Source of the DNA: Coneutiohabitans sp964457925
GTDB taxonomy: Bacteria; Zhuqueibacterota; Zhuqueibacteria; Zhuqueibacterales; Zhuqueibacteraceae
NCBI GenBank assembly: GCA_964457925.1
Contig: CAYWGH010000031.1
Location: 1 to 64,000, forward strand
Direction: 5' to 3'
DNA: 64,000 nucleotides
Notes under the pieces: model-generated
What the model was told of the DNA's origin: nothing
Seen by the model: only the letters and a program-made list of their open reading frames with translations
The model's database searches: none
In this document: piece after piece, positions 1 to 8,430 of the stretch
Layout: each line of letters opens with the position of its first letter
Numbering within the stretch: the first letter of the stretch is position 1
Made by a program: the position numbers and the translations under genes

Positions 1-167
1 GCCAAGATACGATTTGATTCCGTTGGAGGAAAGATGTACTTCACCGAGGGGATACTGTGGTAGTGCTCGGCGAGCTGGCGGACGGCGCGCAGATACAACT
101 CCTGCGTGCGTTGGGAGTAGCCGTGGAGCTGCATATCTTGCAGCATGCGGGTTCTGAGTTCGGTCAT
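1..167 (-). CDS. Tyrosine recombinase/integrase, N-terminal fragment (runs off the window)
   Basis: Read on the minus strand from ATG 167-165, with a strong Shine-Dalgarno (AAGGAGGT) just upstream. The peptide begins MTELRTRMLQDMQLHGYSQR and continues TQELYLRAVRQLAEHYH, the SAM-like core-binding N-terminal domain of phage-type or transposon-type tyrosine recombinases; the catalytic R-H-R-Y domain would lie outside the window. After about residue 43 the sequence no longer resembles the family, which normally continues with a run predicting a second helix, so a frameshift or junction near position 40 is possible. It is not a typical IntI integron integrase; it resembles the recombinases that accompany IS91-like elements. 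Its start codon lies in an inverted repeat. Confidence 0.7.
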   Translation of the reverse strand, partial: MTELRTRMLQDMQLHGYSQRTQELYLRAVRQLAEHYHSIPSVKYIFPPTESNRIL

Positions 168-221
168 AATGTACCTCCTTTGTGATAAAGGTTAATTCTT
201 GGTATCGGTATATTATGACCG
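161..221. promoter_or_regulatory. Inverted repeat over the recombinase start (operator-like)
   Basis: Arms at 161-175 (CGGTCATAATGTACC) and 207-221 match as inverted copies at 14 of 15 positions. The left arm contains the recombinase start codon and the right arm holds a mirror-image ATGACCG. The spacer carries the Shine-Dalgarno of the recombinase. Such symmetry over a start region is common for autoregulated genes or element ends; which applies here is not shown. Confidence 0.4.
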
Positions 222-431
222 TGAAAACAAAAAAGCCACCGTTATCGCCATGTGGCTGATCGATAAATCCTGCCCCGCGCAGCGGGGCTCCGTTCAACAT
301 TGGCTGGTGCAGATTCGGGGGGTGTGGCATAAATTTCGTTCGGTGGTGAGTGACTTCAACGCGCCGTCTTCGATCAAACACCGTCAGCCCCCGAACCGCA
401 CAGCCTGGCGTTATGCGGCTTAGGAGAATCT

Positions 432-968
432 ATGCGTCCGCAAGTTGAGTTCCTGTTGACGACAGGTGTGGTGGTTCTTACTCGGTTTGGGGATGGGCTT
501 AGCACCCATTTGGTTACCCCCGATCTCTCACGCGAGATGAACCCCTTGGCAGCTGGGGGCTGGCCGGCCTTGATTGCTGCCGCTGCCGTAGTGCTCGCGC
601 TTTCGACTGCATTGAACTATTGCTACGTCTTCCGACCCGTCGACAACTTCCCGCAGACATTGGGACTCAGCCTTAAGGCGTTCAAACGACACTACTTCGA
701 TCCGCGCGCCAACTCAACCCTCGCAGCCCGCACGGGCCGCGTGCTCGCTTACGTCTTCGGCTACATCGTTCCGCGCACGCTCATCGCGTGGAGCCTGCTG
801 CTGATTGCGAACAATCTTCTCACGGCGTTCGATTTTGAGCCGTACGTTTCGCTCAAGAGAGCCTATCCGGTCTGGATCGCATTCTACTTGATGCTGCCGG
901 TCCTGGCGCTGGGGTTCCTCGAGCGCCTGCAACGTCGGGACTTCGCGCGGTACCAGGCGGCATCATGA
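432..968 (+). CDS. Polytopic membrane protein of unknown function (cassette gene 1)
   Basis: This 178-residue protein has about four hydrophobic segments (roughly residues 7-27, 44-65, 103-130 and 143-162) and a basic C-terminus, so it should be an inner-membrane protein. The start is supported by AGGAGA six bases upstream of the ATG. I do not recognise a catalytic motif; short integral proteins of DUF5658 type are a loose comparison only. Its stop overlaps the next start as ATGA, so the two genes are translationally coupled and probably act together. Both lie within the candidate integron cassette and show no obvious link to the chromosomal genes to the right. Confidence 0.7.
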   Translation: MRPQVEFLLTTGVVVLTRFGDGLSTHLVTPDLSREMNPLAAGGWPALIAAAAVVLALSTALNYCYVFRPVDNFPQTLGLSLKAFKRHYFDPRANSTLAARTGRVLAYVFGYIVPRTLIAWSLLLIANNLLTAFDFEPYVSLKRAYPVWIAFYLMLPVLALGFLERLQRRDFARYQAAS

Positions 969-1561
969 CCCCGACGAGCAACCGTGGAATGACAGATCGG
1001 CAACCTAACATGGGTGCGCCAGCGGGTCCCGAGATGGATCGCTCAATCTCGGCAGAGCGAGCATTGCTGCTGCTGTTCCTGCTTGCGGGGCCGATTGTTC
1101 TGGTGGAATGGGTGATCTTCGCGATGGTGTGGGGACGAGCAGCGTTGTGGGATGGCCTCGATGTTGTGCTGACTCTTCGCACCGGTGTGCTTTTGTTTAT
1201 TGCGGGGCTGCTCGCGCATGAGTTCGTCCACGGTCTGACGTGGAAACTGGTGGGACGCCTTCCTTGGCGGTACATACGGTTCGGCTTTCAACTGAAGACG
1301 TTTACGCCATTTGCTCATGTCACCACCCCGCTCCCCGCACGAGCCTATCGGTGGGGCACGGTAATGCCTCTGCTGGCGGTCGGGCTACTGCCATTCCTTT
1401 GCGGTCTGGTCTTCGATCAGCCAGTTTGGGCTGCGTTCGGGATGGTCTTCACATTTGTGGCTGGAGGAGACCTCGCTGTTCTCTGGACGCTGCGCGGCGT
1501 GTCGGGAAGTGCGCTGGTGCGAGACCACCCTGAGCGCGTCGGATGCTACGTCGCCGCATAA
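965..1561 (+). CDS. DUF3267-like putative zincin membrane protein (cassette gene 2)
   Basis: This 198-residue membrane protein carries AHEFVHGLTW, an HExxH motif (H85, E86, H89) placed in a hydrophobic segment. Together with the following transmembrane segments this is the pattern of DUF3267, a family proposed to be membrane-embedded zinc peptidases related to site-2-type enzymes. Activity has not been shown for most members. The N-terminal ~25 residues are polar and cytoplasmic-looking, followed by about four membrane spans. It is coupled to the upstream gene by a 4-bp ATGA overlap, and its TAA stop lies inside the R'' box of the attC-like site, which ties the gene to the cassette. Confidence 0.7.
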   Translation: MTPTSNRGMTDRQPNMGAPAGPEMDRSISAERALLLLFLLAGPIVLVEWVIFAMVWGRAALWDGLDVVLTLRTGVLLFIAGLLAHEFVHGLTWKLVGRLPWRYIRFGFQLKTFTPFAHVTTPLPARAYRWGTVMPLLAVGLLPFLCGLVFDQPVWAAFGMVFTFVAGGDLAVLWTLRGVSGSALVRDHPERVGCYVAA

Positions 1562-1618
1562 AATGGGTTGCAGCCGACGTTGCTCCGCTGCGCTCCGTAT
1601 CGCGGCTGAACCCAACCG
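1554..1618 (+). other. attC-like recombination site
   Basis: After the R''-like box CCGCATAA, arms TGGGTT + CAGCCG (1564-1569, 1571-1576) pair perfectly with CGGCTG + AACCCA (1603-1614), leaving a single unpaired G at 1570. A long imperfect stem with an extrahelical base is the structural hallmark by which IntI chooses the attC bottom strand. The R' half is completed only when the cassette is circularised (G1618 joined to the TTATGC at 411). The R'' core reads GCATAAA rather than GCATAAC, one mismatch from consensus. Confidence 0.6.
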
Positions 1619-1705
1619 ATCCTATCATAACCCAAACAGTTTTAAGAATACCCGGCTTCGTCAAAGCCGGCGCCATGAGTAATTGTCGCAGAGTGAGGAA
1701 AGAGT

Positions 1706-3016
1706 ATGATAAACCAAATTTGTTTCGTCATTTCCCTGCTGCTCGTTTTGAACCGCGCGGCCTGGGCGCAAGAGCCGGTGACGAGCGATACTTCCGCCGC
1801 GGTTGCCGAGTTTGACACTTTGCAGCATGTTGCTCAGGAAGCCGGGCCGGTTGCCGTGCTGGAGCCGAGCGAAAAAGCCATGCGCTACTATCACAGCGGA
1901 AATGTGTTGTGGTGGGTCAATTTGTTGTGGGGGCTTTTGATTCCGGCTTTGCTTCTCTTTACCGGCTTTTCGGCGCGCATGCGCGATTGGGCGAAAAAAA
2001 TCGGGCGGAGATGGTTCTTCGTCATTGGCATTTATTTCATCATCTTTTCCGTCATCAATTTCATTATCGATTTGCCCCTGAGTTATTATCAGGATTTTGT
2101 GCGGCAGCATGCCTACGATCTCTCCAATCAAACTTTCGGCAAATGGTTCGGTGATGCGCTGAAATCGCTGCTGGTGGGCTTGATGATCGGCGTGTTGTTT
2201 TTGTGGGTGCCGTATCTTTTGCTCAAGAAAAGCCCGCAGCGGTGGTGGCTTTTCACCGGCATTCTGATCGTGCCGTTTCTGTTTTTCTTTATGCTCATCA
2301 GCCCGATTTGGATTGCGCCGCTGTTCAATAAGTTCGGCCCGATGCAAGACAAAGCGCTGGAGGCCAAAATTCTGGCGCTGGCGGATCGCGCCGGCATCGA
2401 GGGCAGCCGGGTTTATGAAGTCAACAAAAGCGTTGATACCAAAGCCGTGAATGCTTACGTCTCCGGCTTTCTCGACACAAAACGCATCGTGTTGTGGGAT
2501 ACCATTATCGCGAAGCTGAACGAGCAAGAACTGCTGTTCGTGATGGGGCACGAAATGGGACATTACGTGCTCGGCCACGTGGTGAAAGGCATTCTGTTTT
2601 TTTCGGTTTTGATTTTGCTGACGCTGTATGCCGCGCATCGCGTGTCCGGCGGCCTGTTGCGAAAATATCAAGCGCGCTTCGGTTTCAATCAATTGTCCGA
2701 TATTGCTTCGTTGCCGCTATTGCTGTTGCTCGTCAACATTTTCTCGTTTATTGTCACGCCGATCGCGCTCACGTTTACGCGCTATCAAGAGCGCGAATCT
2801 GATCGTTTCGGCCTGGAGATTTGCCAAAACAATCATGCGGCGGCCACGGCCTTTGTGAAATTGCAGACGGAAAACTTGGGCAATCCGCGGCCCGGCTGGC
2901 TTTACAAACTCTGGCGTGCTTCGCATCCCACCATCGGCGAGCGCATTGATTTCTGCAACGAATATCGGCCGTGGGAAAGGGGCGAGCCTTTGAAGTATGG
3001 AGACCTCATCCGATAG
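1706..3016 (+). CDS. M48 family metallopeptidase (Ste24/CAAX-protease type)
   Basis: A 436-residue zinc peptidase of the membrane. The N-terminus has a signal-like segment ending near AWAQ, then several membrane spans (about residues 68-90, 103-125, 155-180 and 188-210) as in the Peptidase_M48_N domain. The zinc motif is HEMGH (H282, E283, H286) and the third ligand is E364 in ERESDRFG, with the conserved aspartate D366. Two more hydrophobic segments separate the motifs. Length and layout match the Ste24-like branch rather than the short HtpX branch. In bacteria such enzymes are thought to degrade membrane or periplasmic proteins; the substrate here is unknown. GAGGAA lies just before the start. 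It is the first gene after the mobile DNA at the left edge. Confidence 0.9.
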   Translation: MINQICFVISLLLVLNRAAWAQEPVTSDTSAAVAEFDTLQHVAQEAGPVAVLEPSEKAMRYYHSGNVLWWVNLLWGLLIPALLLFTGFSARMRDWAKKIGRRWFFVIGIYFIIFSVINFIIDLPLSYYQDFVRQHAYDLSNQTFGKWFGDALKSLLVGLMIGVLFLWVPYLLLKKSPQRWWLFTGILIVPFLFFFMLISPIWIAPLFNKFGPMQDKALEAKILALADRAGIEGSRVYEVNKSVDTKAVNAYVSGFLDTKRIVLWDTIIAKLNEQELLFVMGHEMGHYVLGHVVKGILFFSVLILLTLYAAHRVSGGLLRKYQARFGFNQLSDIASLPLLLLLVNIFSFIVTPIALTFTRYQERESDRFGLEICQNNHAAATAFVKLQTENLGNPRPGWLYKLWRASHPTIGERIDFCNEYRPWERGEPLKYGDLIR

Positions 3017-3212
3017 TTTATAGTTCGGGATGGTTTGAAAAGCCTCAATGCGGGACTTGACCGAGCGAGCTTGATCGGTATCGCCAAGTCCGGGAATTTT
3101 TGCCGCGTTTTTCATCCTGATCGTCGGCCGCATTTTGCTCATACGGCCTTGGGGCGCATTATTGATATGTCATGAAACATGATGATCGTCAAACTTTCCG
3201 AGGAGGAGCACA

Positions 3213-4691
3213 ATGGTTAAAACTTTTTCGCGCAGATGGTTGGCGATTTTTATTCTGTTTTATGTCTTCCCGGTTGCGATTTTTGCGCAAGAGCCGGAGG
3301 TGCATCGTCTCGTAGCCGCGATGCTGGCCGGCTCGCCGCTCGAAAGGGATTTGCAGGAGCTGACTGATGAAATCGGCGGGCGCGCCACCGGCTCCGTGGC
3401 AAATCTCAAATCGGTTGAATGGGCGTTGGCAAAGTTTAAGGAAGCGGGAGTCGAGGCGCGCAAAGAAGGTTTTATGATGCCGGCGCTGTGGCAGGAACGT
3501 TCTGTGAACGTCGAAATATCGGGTGCAGCGAATTTTTCTCCGGCCGCAGCGTGCATGCCGTTTTCCACCGGAACGCCCGCAAGCGGCCTCACTGCCGCGC
3601 TGGTTGATGGCGGCGTTGGCGCGGAAGATGAGTTCAAGAGATTGGGCGCCGCTGCGAAAGGCGCATTTGTTTTGATCGACACGCAAGAATTGCTCGATCT
3701 CGACGGCCTTTTCAAAGAATACAACGAAGGCGCCCGCATCGAGCAGCGCGCTTTTGCGGCAGGGGTTGCCGGCGTGGTGTATACCGGTTCGCGGCCGCGC
3801 AACGTTCTTTATCGCCATAATGCCTCCCTTGGCGTGAGTAACAAGCATCCTCTGCTGGTGATGGAACGTGACGCCGGATTGCGTTGCCTGCGCTTGCTGC
3901 GCGCCGGCAAAAAATTGGAAATGACAGCGACCATCGATGTCGCGTCCGGTCCAGCATACGAGAGTTACAACGTCGTCGGTGAAATTAAGGGCACAAAAAA
4001 GCCTGAGGAGTTTGTCGTGATCGGCGCGCATCTTGATTCGTGGGAATTGGGCCAGGGCGCGCTCGACAACGGCTGCAATGTCGCGATGGTGATTGACCTC
4101 GCGCGGCAAATCAAGCGCCTCGGCCTCAAACCGCTGCGCACCATTCGCTTTGCTTTATTCAACGGTGAGGAGCAGGGACTCATCGGCTCGTGGGGTTATT
4201 GCAAAACGCATGCGGATGAATTGGATCGCACGGTGATGGCGTCATCGTTTGACATCGGCACCGGACGCATTACGGGCTTTTTCACCGGCGGCCGGCCGGA
4301 GCTTGCCGCGGCAACGAGTAAGACGCTCGAACCTGTTGCCGGCCTCGGGCCTTTCACGCAAATCGATGTGCCCATCGTCGGCACCGATAATTTCGATTTC
4401 ATGATGGAAGGCGTGGGCAATCTCGTCGCCAATCAAGAGTCTGCAAATTACGGCCCGAATTATCACGCCGGCTCGGATACCTTCGACAAAGTCGACTTGA
4501 AACAATTGCGTCTGAACGCCGCAATTGCCGCAGCCGTCACCTACGGTTTCGCCACCATGGAAGTGAATTGGAAACGCCAAACCCGCGCTGAAATCGAAGC
4601 ATTAATGAATGCCACAGATCTCGCCGCGCAAATGAAATCGTTCAATGTGTGGAATGATTGGGCGAGCGGCAAGCGCGGGAGGCAGAAGTGA
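3213..4691 (+). CDS. Secreted M28 family aminopeptidase
   Basis: A 492-residue exported peptidase with a signal peptide ending near residue 26 (FPVAIFAQ) and an AGGAGG ribosome site. The central region before residue 260 resembles a PA-type insert. The M28 core follows: VVIGAHLDSWELGQGALDN supplies H273, D275 and the bridging D285, FNGEEQGLIG supplies the catalytic and metal-binding glutamates, and a late NYHAGSDTFD supplies the last histidine. Two zinc ions are expected. Such enzymes release N-terminal amino acids or dipeptides from peptides in the periplasm or medium. A second, longer M28 gene occurs near the right end of the window. The ends of the flanking genes lie about 160-200 bp away, so it is probably transcribed alone. 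Confidence 0.92.
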   Translation: MVKTFSRRWLAIFILFYVFPVAIFAQEPEVHRLVAAMLAGSPLERDLQELTDEIGGRATGSVANLKSVEWALAKFKEAGVEARKEGFMMPALWQERSVNVEISGAANFSPAAACMPFSTGTPASGLTAALVDGGVGAEDEFKRLGAAAKGAFVLIDTQELLDLDGLFKEYNEGARIEQRAFAAGVAGVVYTGSRPRNVLYRHNASLGVSNKHPLLVMERDAGLRCLRLLRAGKKLEMTATIDVASGPAYESYNVVGEIKGTKKPEEFVVIGAHLDSWELGQGALDNGCNVAMVIDLARQIKRLGLKPLRTIRFALFNGEEQGLIGSWGYCKTHADELDRTVMASSFDIGTGRITGFFTGGRPELAAATSKTLEPVAGLGPFTQIDVPIVGTDNFDFMMEGVGNLVANQESANYGPNYHAGSDTFDKVDLKQLRLNAAIAAAVTYGFATMEVNWKRQTRAEIEALMNATDLAAQMKSFNVWNDWASGKRGRQK

Positions 4692-4854
4692 GGGAGGTAG
4701 AGAAGAGAAGGGAAGATGATTGATCGGTTGAACGTGAATTGCTAAAATATTCCACCACGGCTTGGCCGTGGCTTGCGTTGCTGTACGATGAATGTCATCC
4801 TGCTTAATCCTGAAATCGTGGTTAATCGCAACAATGAAAATGAGGTGATGAGTC

Positions 4855-6171
4855 ATGAAGGCTTCCACTGCATCGGTTTGCATTGCCGGAACATTGCTCG
4901 CATTCAATTCTCCTTCGGAGTACGAAAAATATTGGCCGCAATGGCGCGGCCCGGCCGCCAACGGCGTCGCGCGGCATGCCAACCCGCCGCTGGAATGGAG
5001 TGAAACCAGGAATATTCGCTGGAAAATCGCCATACCCGGCAAAGGCCTGTCCTCGCCCATCGTTTGGGGCGATCATCTTTTCATCACCACCGCGATTCCA
5101 GACGAGCAAAAAACAACGCCGGTCGCGCCCGCAGGTGAAGGAGGGCGTCGCCGCGGCATCGCACCCACGGGCAAAAACAAATTCGTGTTGATGGCGATTA
5201 GCCGCCGCGACGGCAAAAGCGTTTGGCAGCGCACCGCAACCGAGCAAGTGCCGCATGAAGGCACGCATCTCGACGGCAGTTGGGCCTCGAATTCACCCAT
5301 CACTGACGGCGAGCATATCATCGCTTTCTTCGGCTCGCGCGGTTTGTTTTGTTATGACATGCTGGGCAAGCTGATCTGGAAAAAAGATCTCGGCGACATG
5401 GCCACACGCAACAGTTTCGGCGAAGGCAGTTCCCCGGCGCTGCACGGCAACACGCTGGTGGTGAATTGGGATCACGAAGAGCAATCGTTTATCGTCGCGC
5501 TTGACAAGCGCACAGGCAAGGAATTGTGGCGCGTCAACCGCGATGAGCCCAGTTCCTGGTCCACGCCGCTGGTGGTGACGCATGAAGGCAAGCCGCAAGT
5601 CATCGTCAATGCCACCAACCGTGTGCGCAGTTACGATTTGACCAACGGCAAATTGTTGTGGGAATGCAGCGGCATGACACTGAACGTGATTCCCTCGCCC
5701 GTGGTTGATGACGGCATTGTCTATGTCACCAGCGGCTTCCGCGGCAGCGCGCTGTTGGCGATCAAGCTCGCCGGCGCAACGGGCGATCTCAATAACACGG
5801 CCTCCGTTGTTTGGAAATACGAACAAGACACGCCCTATGTGCCTTCGCCTTTGCTTTACGATAACAAGCTCTATGTTTTGAAAGTCAACAGCGGTATTCT
5901 CACCTGTTTCAACGCCAAAACCGGCGAGCCGTTTTACAGCCGCCAGCGGCTCGAAAACGTTCCGAACATTTATGCTTCGCCGGTGGGCGCTGCAGGCCGC
6001 GTTTATCTTACCAGCAGAGACGGCATGACGCTGGTGATTAAAAACGCCGAGAGTTTCGAAATTCTTGCCAGCAACAAGCTCGATGATGATGTCGATGCCT
6101 CGCTGGCCATCGTTGACAATGAGATTTTCCTGCGCGGGCGGAAATTCTTGTACTGCATTGCAGAGAAATAA
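4855..6171 (+). CDS. PQQ-like beta-propeller repeat protein
   Basis: This 438-residue protein opens with a short hydrophobic, signal-like stretch and then WPQWRGPAANGV, the typical beginning of outer-membrane/periplasmic PQQ-repeat (BamB-like) propeller proteins of the kind found next to secreted hydrolases. Repeated blades carry the pattern ALDKRTGKELWRV, YDLTNGKLLWE and CFNAKTGEPFYS (A-x-D-x-x-T/N-G-x-x-x-W). No quinoprotein dehydrogenase active-site residues are evident, so it is more likely a binding or scaffold protein than an alcohol dehydrogenase. A strong hairpin terminator follows it directly, so it forms a single-gene unit or the end of one. Confidence 0.85.
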   Translation: MKASTASVCIAGTLLAFNSPSEYEKYWPQWRGPAANGVARHANPPLEWSETRNIRWKIAIPGKGLSSPIVWGDHLFITTAIPDEQKTTPVAPAGEGGRRRGIAPTGKNKFVLMAISRRDGKSVWQRTATEQVPHEGTHLDGSWASNSPITDGEHIIAFFGSRGLFCYDMLGKLIWKKDLGDMATRNSFGEGSSPALHGNTLVVNWDHEEQSFIVALDKRTGKELWRVNRDEPSSWSTPLVVTHEGKPQVIVNATNRVRSYDLTNGKLLWECSGMTLNVIPSPVVDDGIVYVTSGFRGSALLAIKLAGATGDLNNTASVVWKYEQDTPYVPSPLLYDNKLYVLKVNSGILTCFNAKTGEPFYSRQRLENVPNIYASPVGAAGRVYLTSRDGMTLVIKNAESFEILASNKLDDDVDASLAIVDNEIFLRGRKFLYCIAEK

Positions 6172-6179
6172 TGCCTGAA

Positions 6180-6209
6180 AGTGGCTGGCTTCGGCCGGCC
6201 ACTATTTTT
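6180..6209 (+). terminator. Rho-independent terminator after the PQQ-repeat gene
   Basis: A 10-bp stem (AGTGGCTGGC with GCCGGCCACT, one G-T wobble) closes on a TTCG tetraloop and is followed by ATTTTTG. It starts nine bases after the stop codon of the propeller gene. Confidence 0.8.
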
Positions 6210-6681
6210 GGGCTTGCTCGTAGAGTGCCAATTGATTAGATTGGCGGCATGAAAATGGGATGAAAGCATGGATCATTATTCAATTTAAAGTTGAATCAGA
6301 GCAATTAACGCAAAGATTTCTCCAACTGATTGAAAAAAACAACTGATAAAGCACCCCGCATCCGTTGTTTTTTTTCTATCCGCTGGAAATTTTTTTGTTG
6401 CAGCTCGTTCGCGTTGGGGATATCGTATGGTCGTGATGCCGGTTTTGGAAAATGGTGCACACGCGTCCCGTGCCGGAGGGCACATTTTTCAATCTCATGG
6501 CAAATCTCAATGATTTCACATTCCGAGGAGAACATGTCTTCATGCACAAGATGATACCTCTTGTGCCCTCGTTATCGCTTTCGCTTTTCTACGCGCGCGG
6601 CCACCATCCTCGCTTTTCCAAGATGCTTTTCTCGCCAACGTTTTCAGCGATTCATCAATATCAAATTGAAAGGATGTTGCC
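6210..6681. other. Intergenic stretch without recognisable gene
   Basis: About 470 bp between a terminator and the next gene. Short open frames occur but lack ribosome sites and do not resemble proteins. The stretch is richer in A/T around 6280-6400 and includes poly-T tracts. A promoter for the following gene is expected here, but I see no convincing -35/-10 pair. Confidence 0.4.
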
Positions 6682-8430
6682 ATGTTACGACACGACGCCT
6701 GCCTTTTGGTGAGTTTGTTGCTGACGTTACCGATCACTTTTCCCGCGCGAACACAGGAGAAAACCAGCATGAACAAGCTTCGTTTCGCCGTTTCCTTCAC
6801 TTCTGAAAAGAGCAAAACCCCGCTCGACGGCCGGCTGTTGCTGATGCTTTCGACCAACGAAGAAAAAGAGCCGCGTTTTCAGATCAATGACGATCAAACC
6901 ACCCAGCAAATCTTTGGCATCGATGTCGATGGCTTGGCGCCCGGTAAAACTGCGTTTTTTGATGCTTCGGTTTTTGGTTATCCCGTAAAAAGTCTCGCCG
7001 AGATCAAACCCGGCGAGTATATCGTGCAGGCGCTGCTGCACAAATATGAAACGTTCCATCTTGCCAACGGGCATACCGTGAAACTGCCGATGGACAGGGG
7101 AGAAGGGCAGCAATGGAATCGCGCGCCCGGCAACCTCTATAGCACACCGCAAAAGATGATGATCGATCCCGCTAAAAATGCCGTACTCAAAATCAATCTC
7201 GATCAGGAAATCCCGCCCATCGAGCCGCCGCATGACACGAAATACATCAAGCATGTCAAGATGCAGAGCGAACGCCTCACCAAGTTTTGGGGCCGCCCGA
7301 TGGAATTGGGCGCCTGTGTCTTATTGCCGGAAGGTTTTGACGAACATCCCAACGCGCGCTATCCGCTGATGATTTTTCACGGTCATTTCCCCAGCACTTT
7401 TGGCGGCTTTCGCGAAGAACCGCCGGATCCCAATCTCGTACCGGAATACAGCGCGCGCTTTCGTCTCGACGGCTATAACAAGATCGTGCAAGAACACGCG
7501 CATCAATTTTATAAAGACTGGATTAGCCCGGATTTCCCGCGCGTGATCATCATTGAGATTCAACATGCCAATCCGTATTACGACGACTCGTACGCCGTCA
7601 ATTCCGCGAATCTCGGACCGTATGGCGATGCCATCACCTATGAGTTGATTCCCTTCGTCGAGAAAAAATTTCGCGGCCTGGGAACCGGGTGGTCGCGGTT
7701 TCTCTACGGCGGCTCGACCGGCGGCTGGGAGGCGCTTGCTGCACAGGTTTTTTATCCCGACGAATACAACGGCTGCTATGCGGCATGCCCCGATCCGATT
7801 GACTTTCGCGCATACACCGTGGTCAATCTTTATGAGCACAAAAACGCCTACTATGATGAAGGCCCGTTCAAAAAAGTGGCGCGGCCGGGCCGGCGCAATT
7901 ATCTCGGCGAGGTGAGCACGACGCTCGAGCAGTCCAATCACCGGGAATTGGTGTTGGGCACGAACAGCCGCTCCGGGCAGCAGTGGGATATTTGGGAAGC
8001 GGTTTATTCGCCGGTGGGTGAGAATGGCTATCCCAAACGCATTTGGGATAAAATGACGGGAGAGATTGATCACAAAGTTGCGGAGTATTGGCGTGAAAAT
8101 TATGATCTCGGCCATATTCTCAAGCGCGATTGGGCCACGCTCGGGCCGAAGCTGCAGGGTAAGATTCACATTTATTGCGGCGACATGGATAATTACTATC
8201 TCAACAACGCGGTTTATCTCGTCGAAGAAATTTTAAAGAACGTCACGAATCCAACATACGACGGCGAAGTCGATTACGGCGACCGCGCCGAGCATTGCTG
8301 GAACGGCGATCACACGCGGCCCAATGCCATCTCGCGGTTGCGGTATCATCAAATGTTCGTGCCGCGCGCCGTCGAGCGCATCCTCAAAACCGCGCCGCCG
8401 GGAGCGGATCTCACGAGCTGGAGGTATTAA
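6682..8430 (+). CDS. Secreted alpha/beta-hydrolase (putative esterase, D-family)
   Basis: A 582-residue exported protein with a signal peptide (LLVSLLLTLPITFPARTQ). Residues ~30-190 look like a beta-rich N-terminal domain, and the rest is an alpha/beta-hydrolase fold. The nucleophile elbow is YGGSTGGWEA with Ser345, preceded by PFVEKKFRGL, which is typical of the Esterase_D/enterochelin-esterase-like group; a late GDHTRPNAISRLRYH region may supply the histidine. The oxyanion strand is MIFHGHFPS. Substrate is not predictable; family members hydrolyse esters of sugars, siderophores or peptides. AAAGGA lies before the ATG. Its stop codon is immediately followed by the left repeat of the GxxExxY unit, so the insertion did not disturb the reading frame. 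Confidence 0.8.
   Translation: MLRHDACLLVSLLLTLPITFPARTQEKTSMNKLRFAVSFTSEKSKTPLDGRLLLMLSTNEEKEPRFQINDDQTTQQIFGIDVDGLAPGKTAFFDASVFGYPVKSLAEIKPGEYIVQALLHKYETFHLANGHTVKLPMDRGEGQQWNRAPGNLYSTPQKMMIDPAKNAVLKINLDQEIPPIEPPHDTKYIKHVKMQSERLTKFWGRPMELGACVLLPEGFDEHPNARYPLMIFHGHFPSTFGGFREEPPDPNLVPEYSARFRLDGYNKIVQEHAHQFYKDWISPDFPRVIIIEIQHANPYYDDSYAVNSANLGPYGDAITYELIPFVEKKFRGLGTGWSRFLYGGSTGGWEALAAQVFYPDEYNGCYAACPDPIDFRAYTVVNLYEHKNAYYDEGPFKKVARPGRRNYLGEVSTTLEQSNHRELVLGTNSRSGQQWDIWEAVYSPVGENGYPKRIWDKMTGEIDHKVAEYWRENYDLGHILKRDWATLGPKLQGKIHIYCGDMDNYYLNNAVYLVEEILKNVTNPTYDGEVDYGDRAEHCWNGDHTRPNAISRLRYHQMFVPRAVERILKTAPPGADLTSWRY

Larger units (their letters stand above)
411..1618 (+). mobile_element. Candidate integron gene cassette with two genes
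   Basis: The unit starts at the split of a GTTATGC core (G410 then TTATGCGGC, 411-419) and ends near G1618. The first nine bases are matched by their exact inverse, GCCGCATAA, at 1553-1561, immediately before an attC-like hairpin (1564-1614). This is the organisation of a linear cassette: TTRRRY at the left end and the complementary R'' box plus hairpin at the right end. Joining G1618 to T411 in a circle would recreate a GTTATGC recombination core. Two same-strand, overlapping genes fill it, and the stop codon of the second lies in the R'' box, as is usual in cassettes. The base after the unit begins ATCC, so the target may have been a secondary G^AT site rather than an array. Confidence 0.6.

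Noticed and set aside
199..423. 74-residue open frame between the recombinase and the cassette
   Set aside because: No ribosome site, no resemblance to a protein, and it runs across the cassette junction; best seen as chance.
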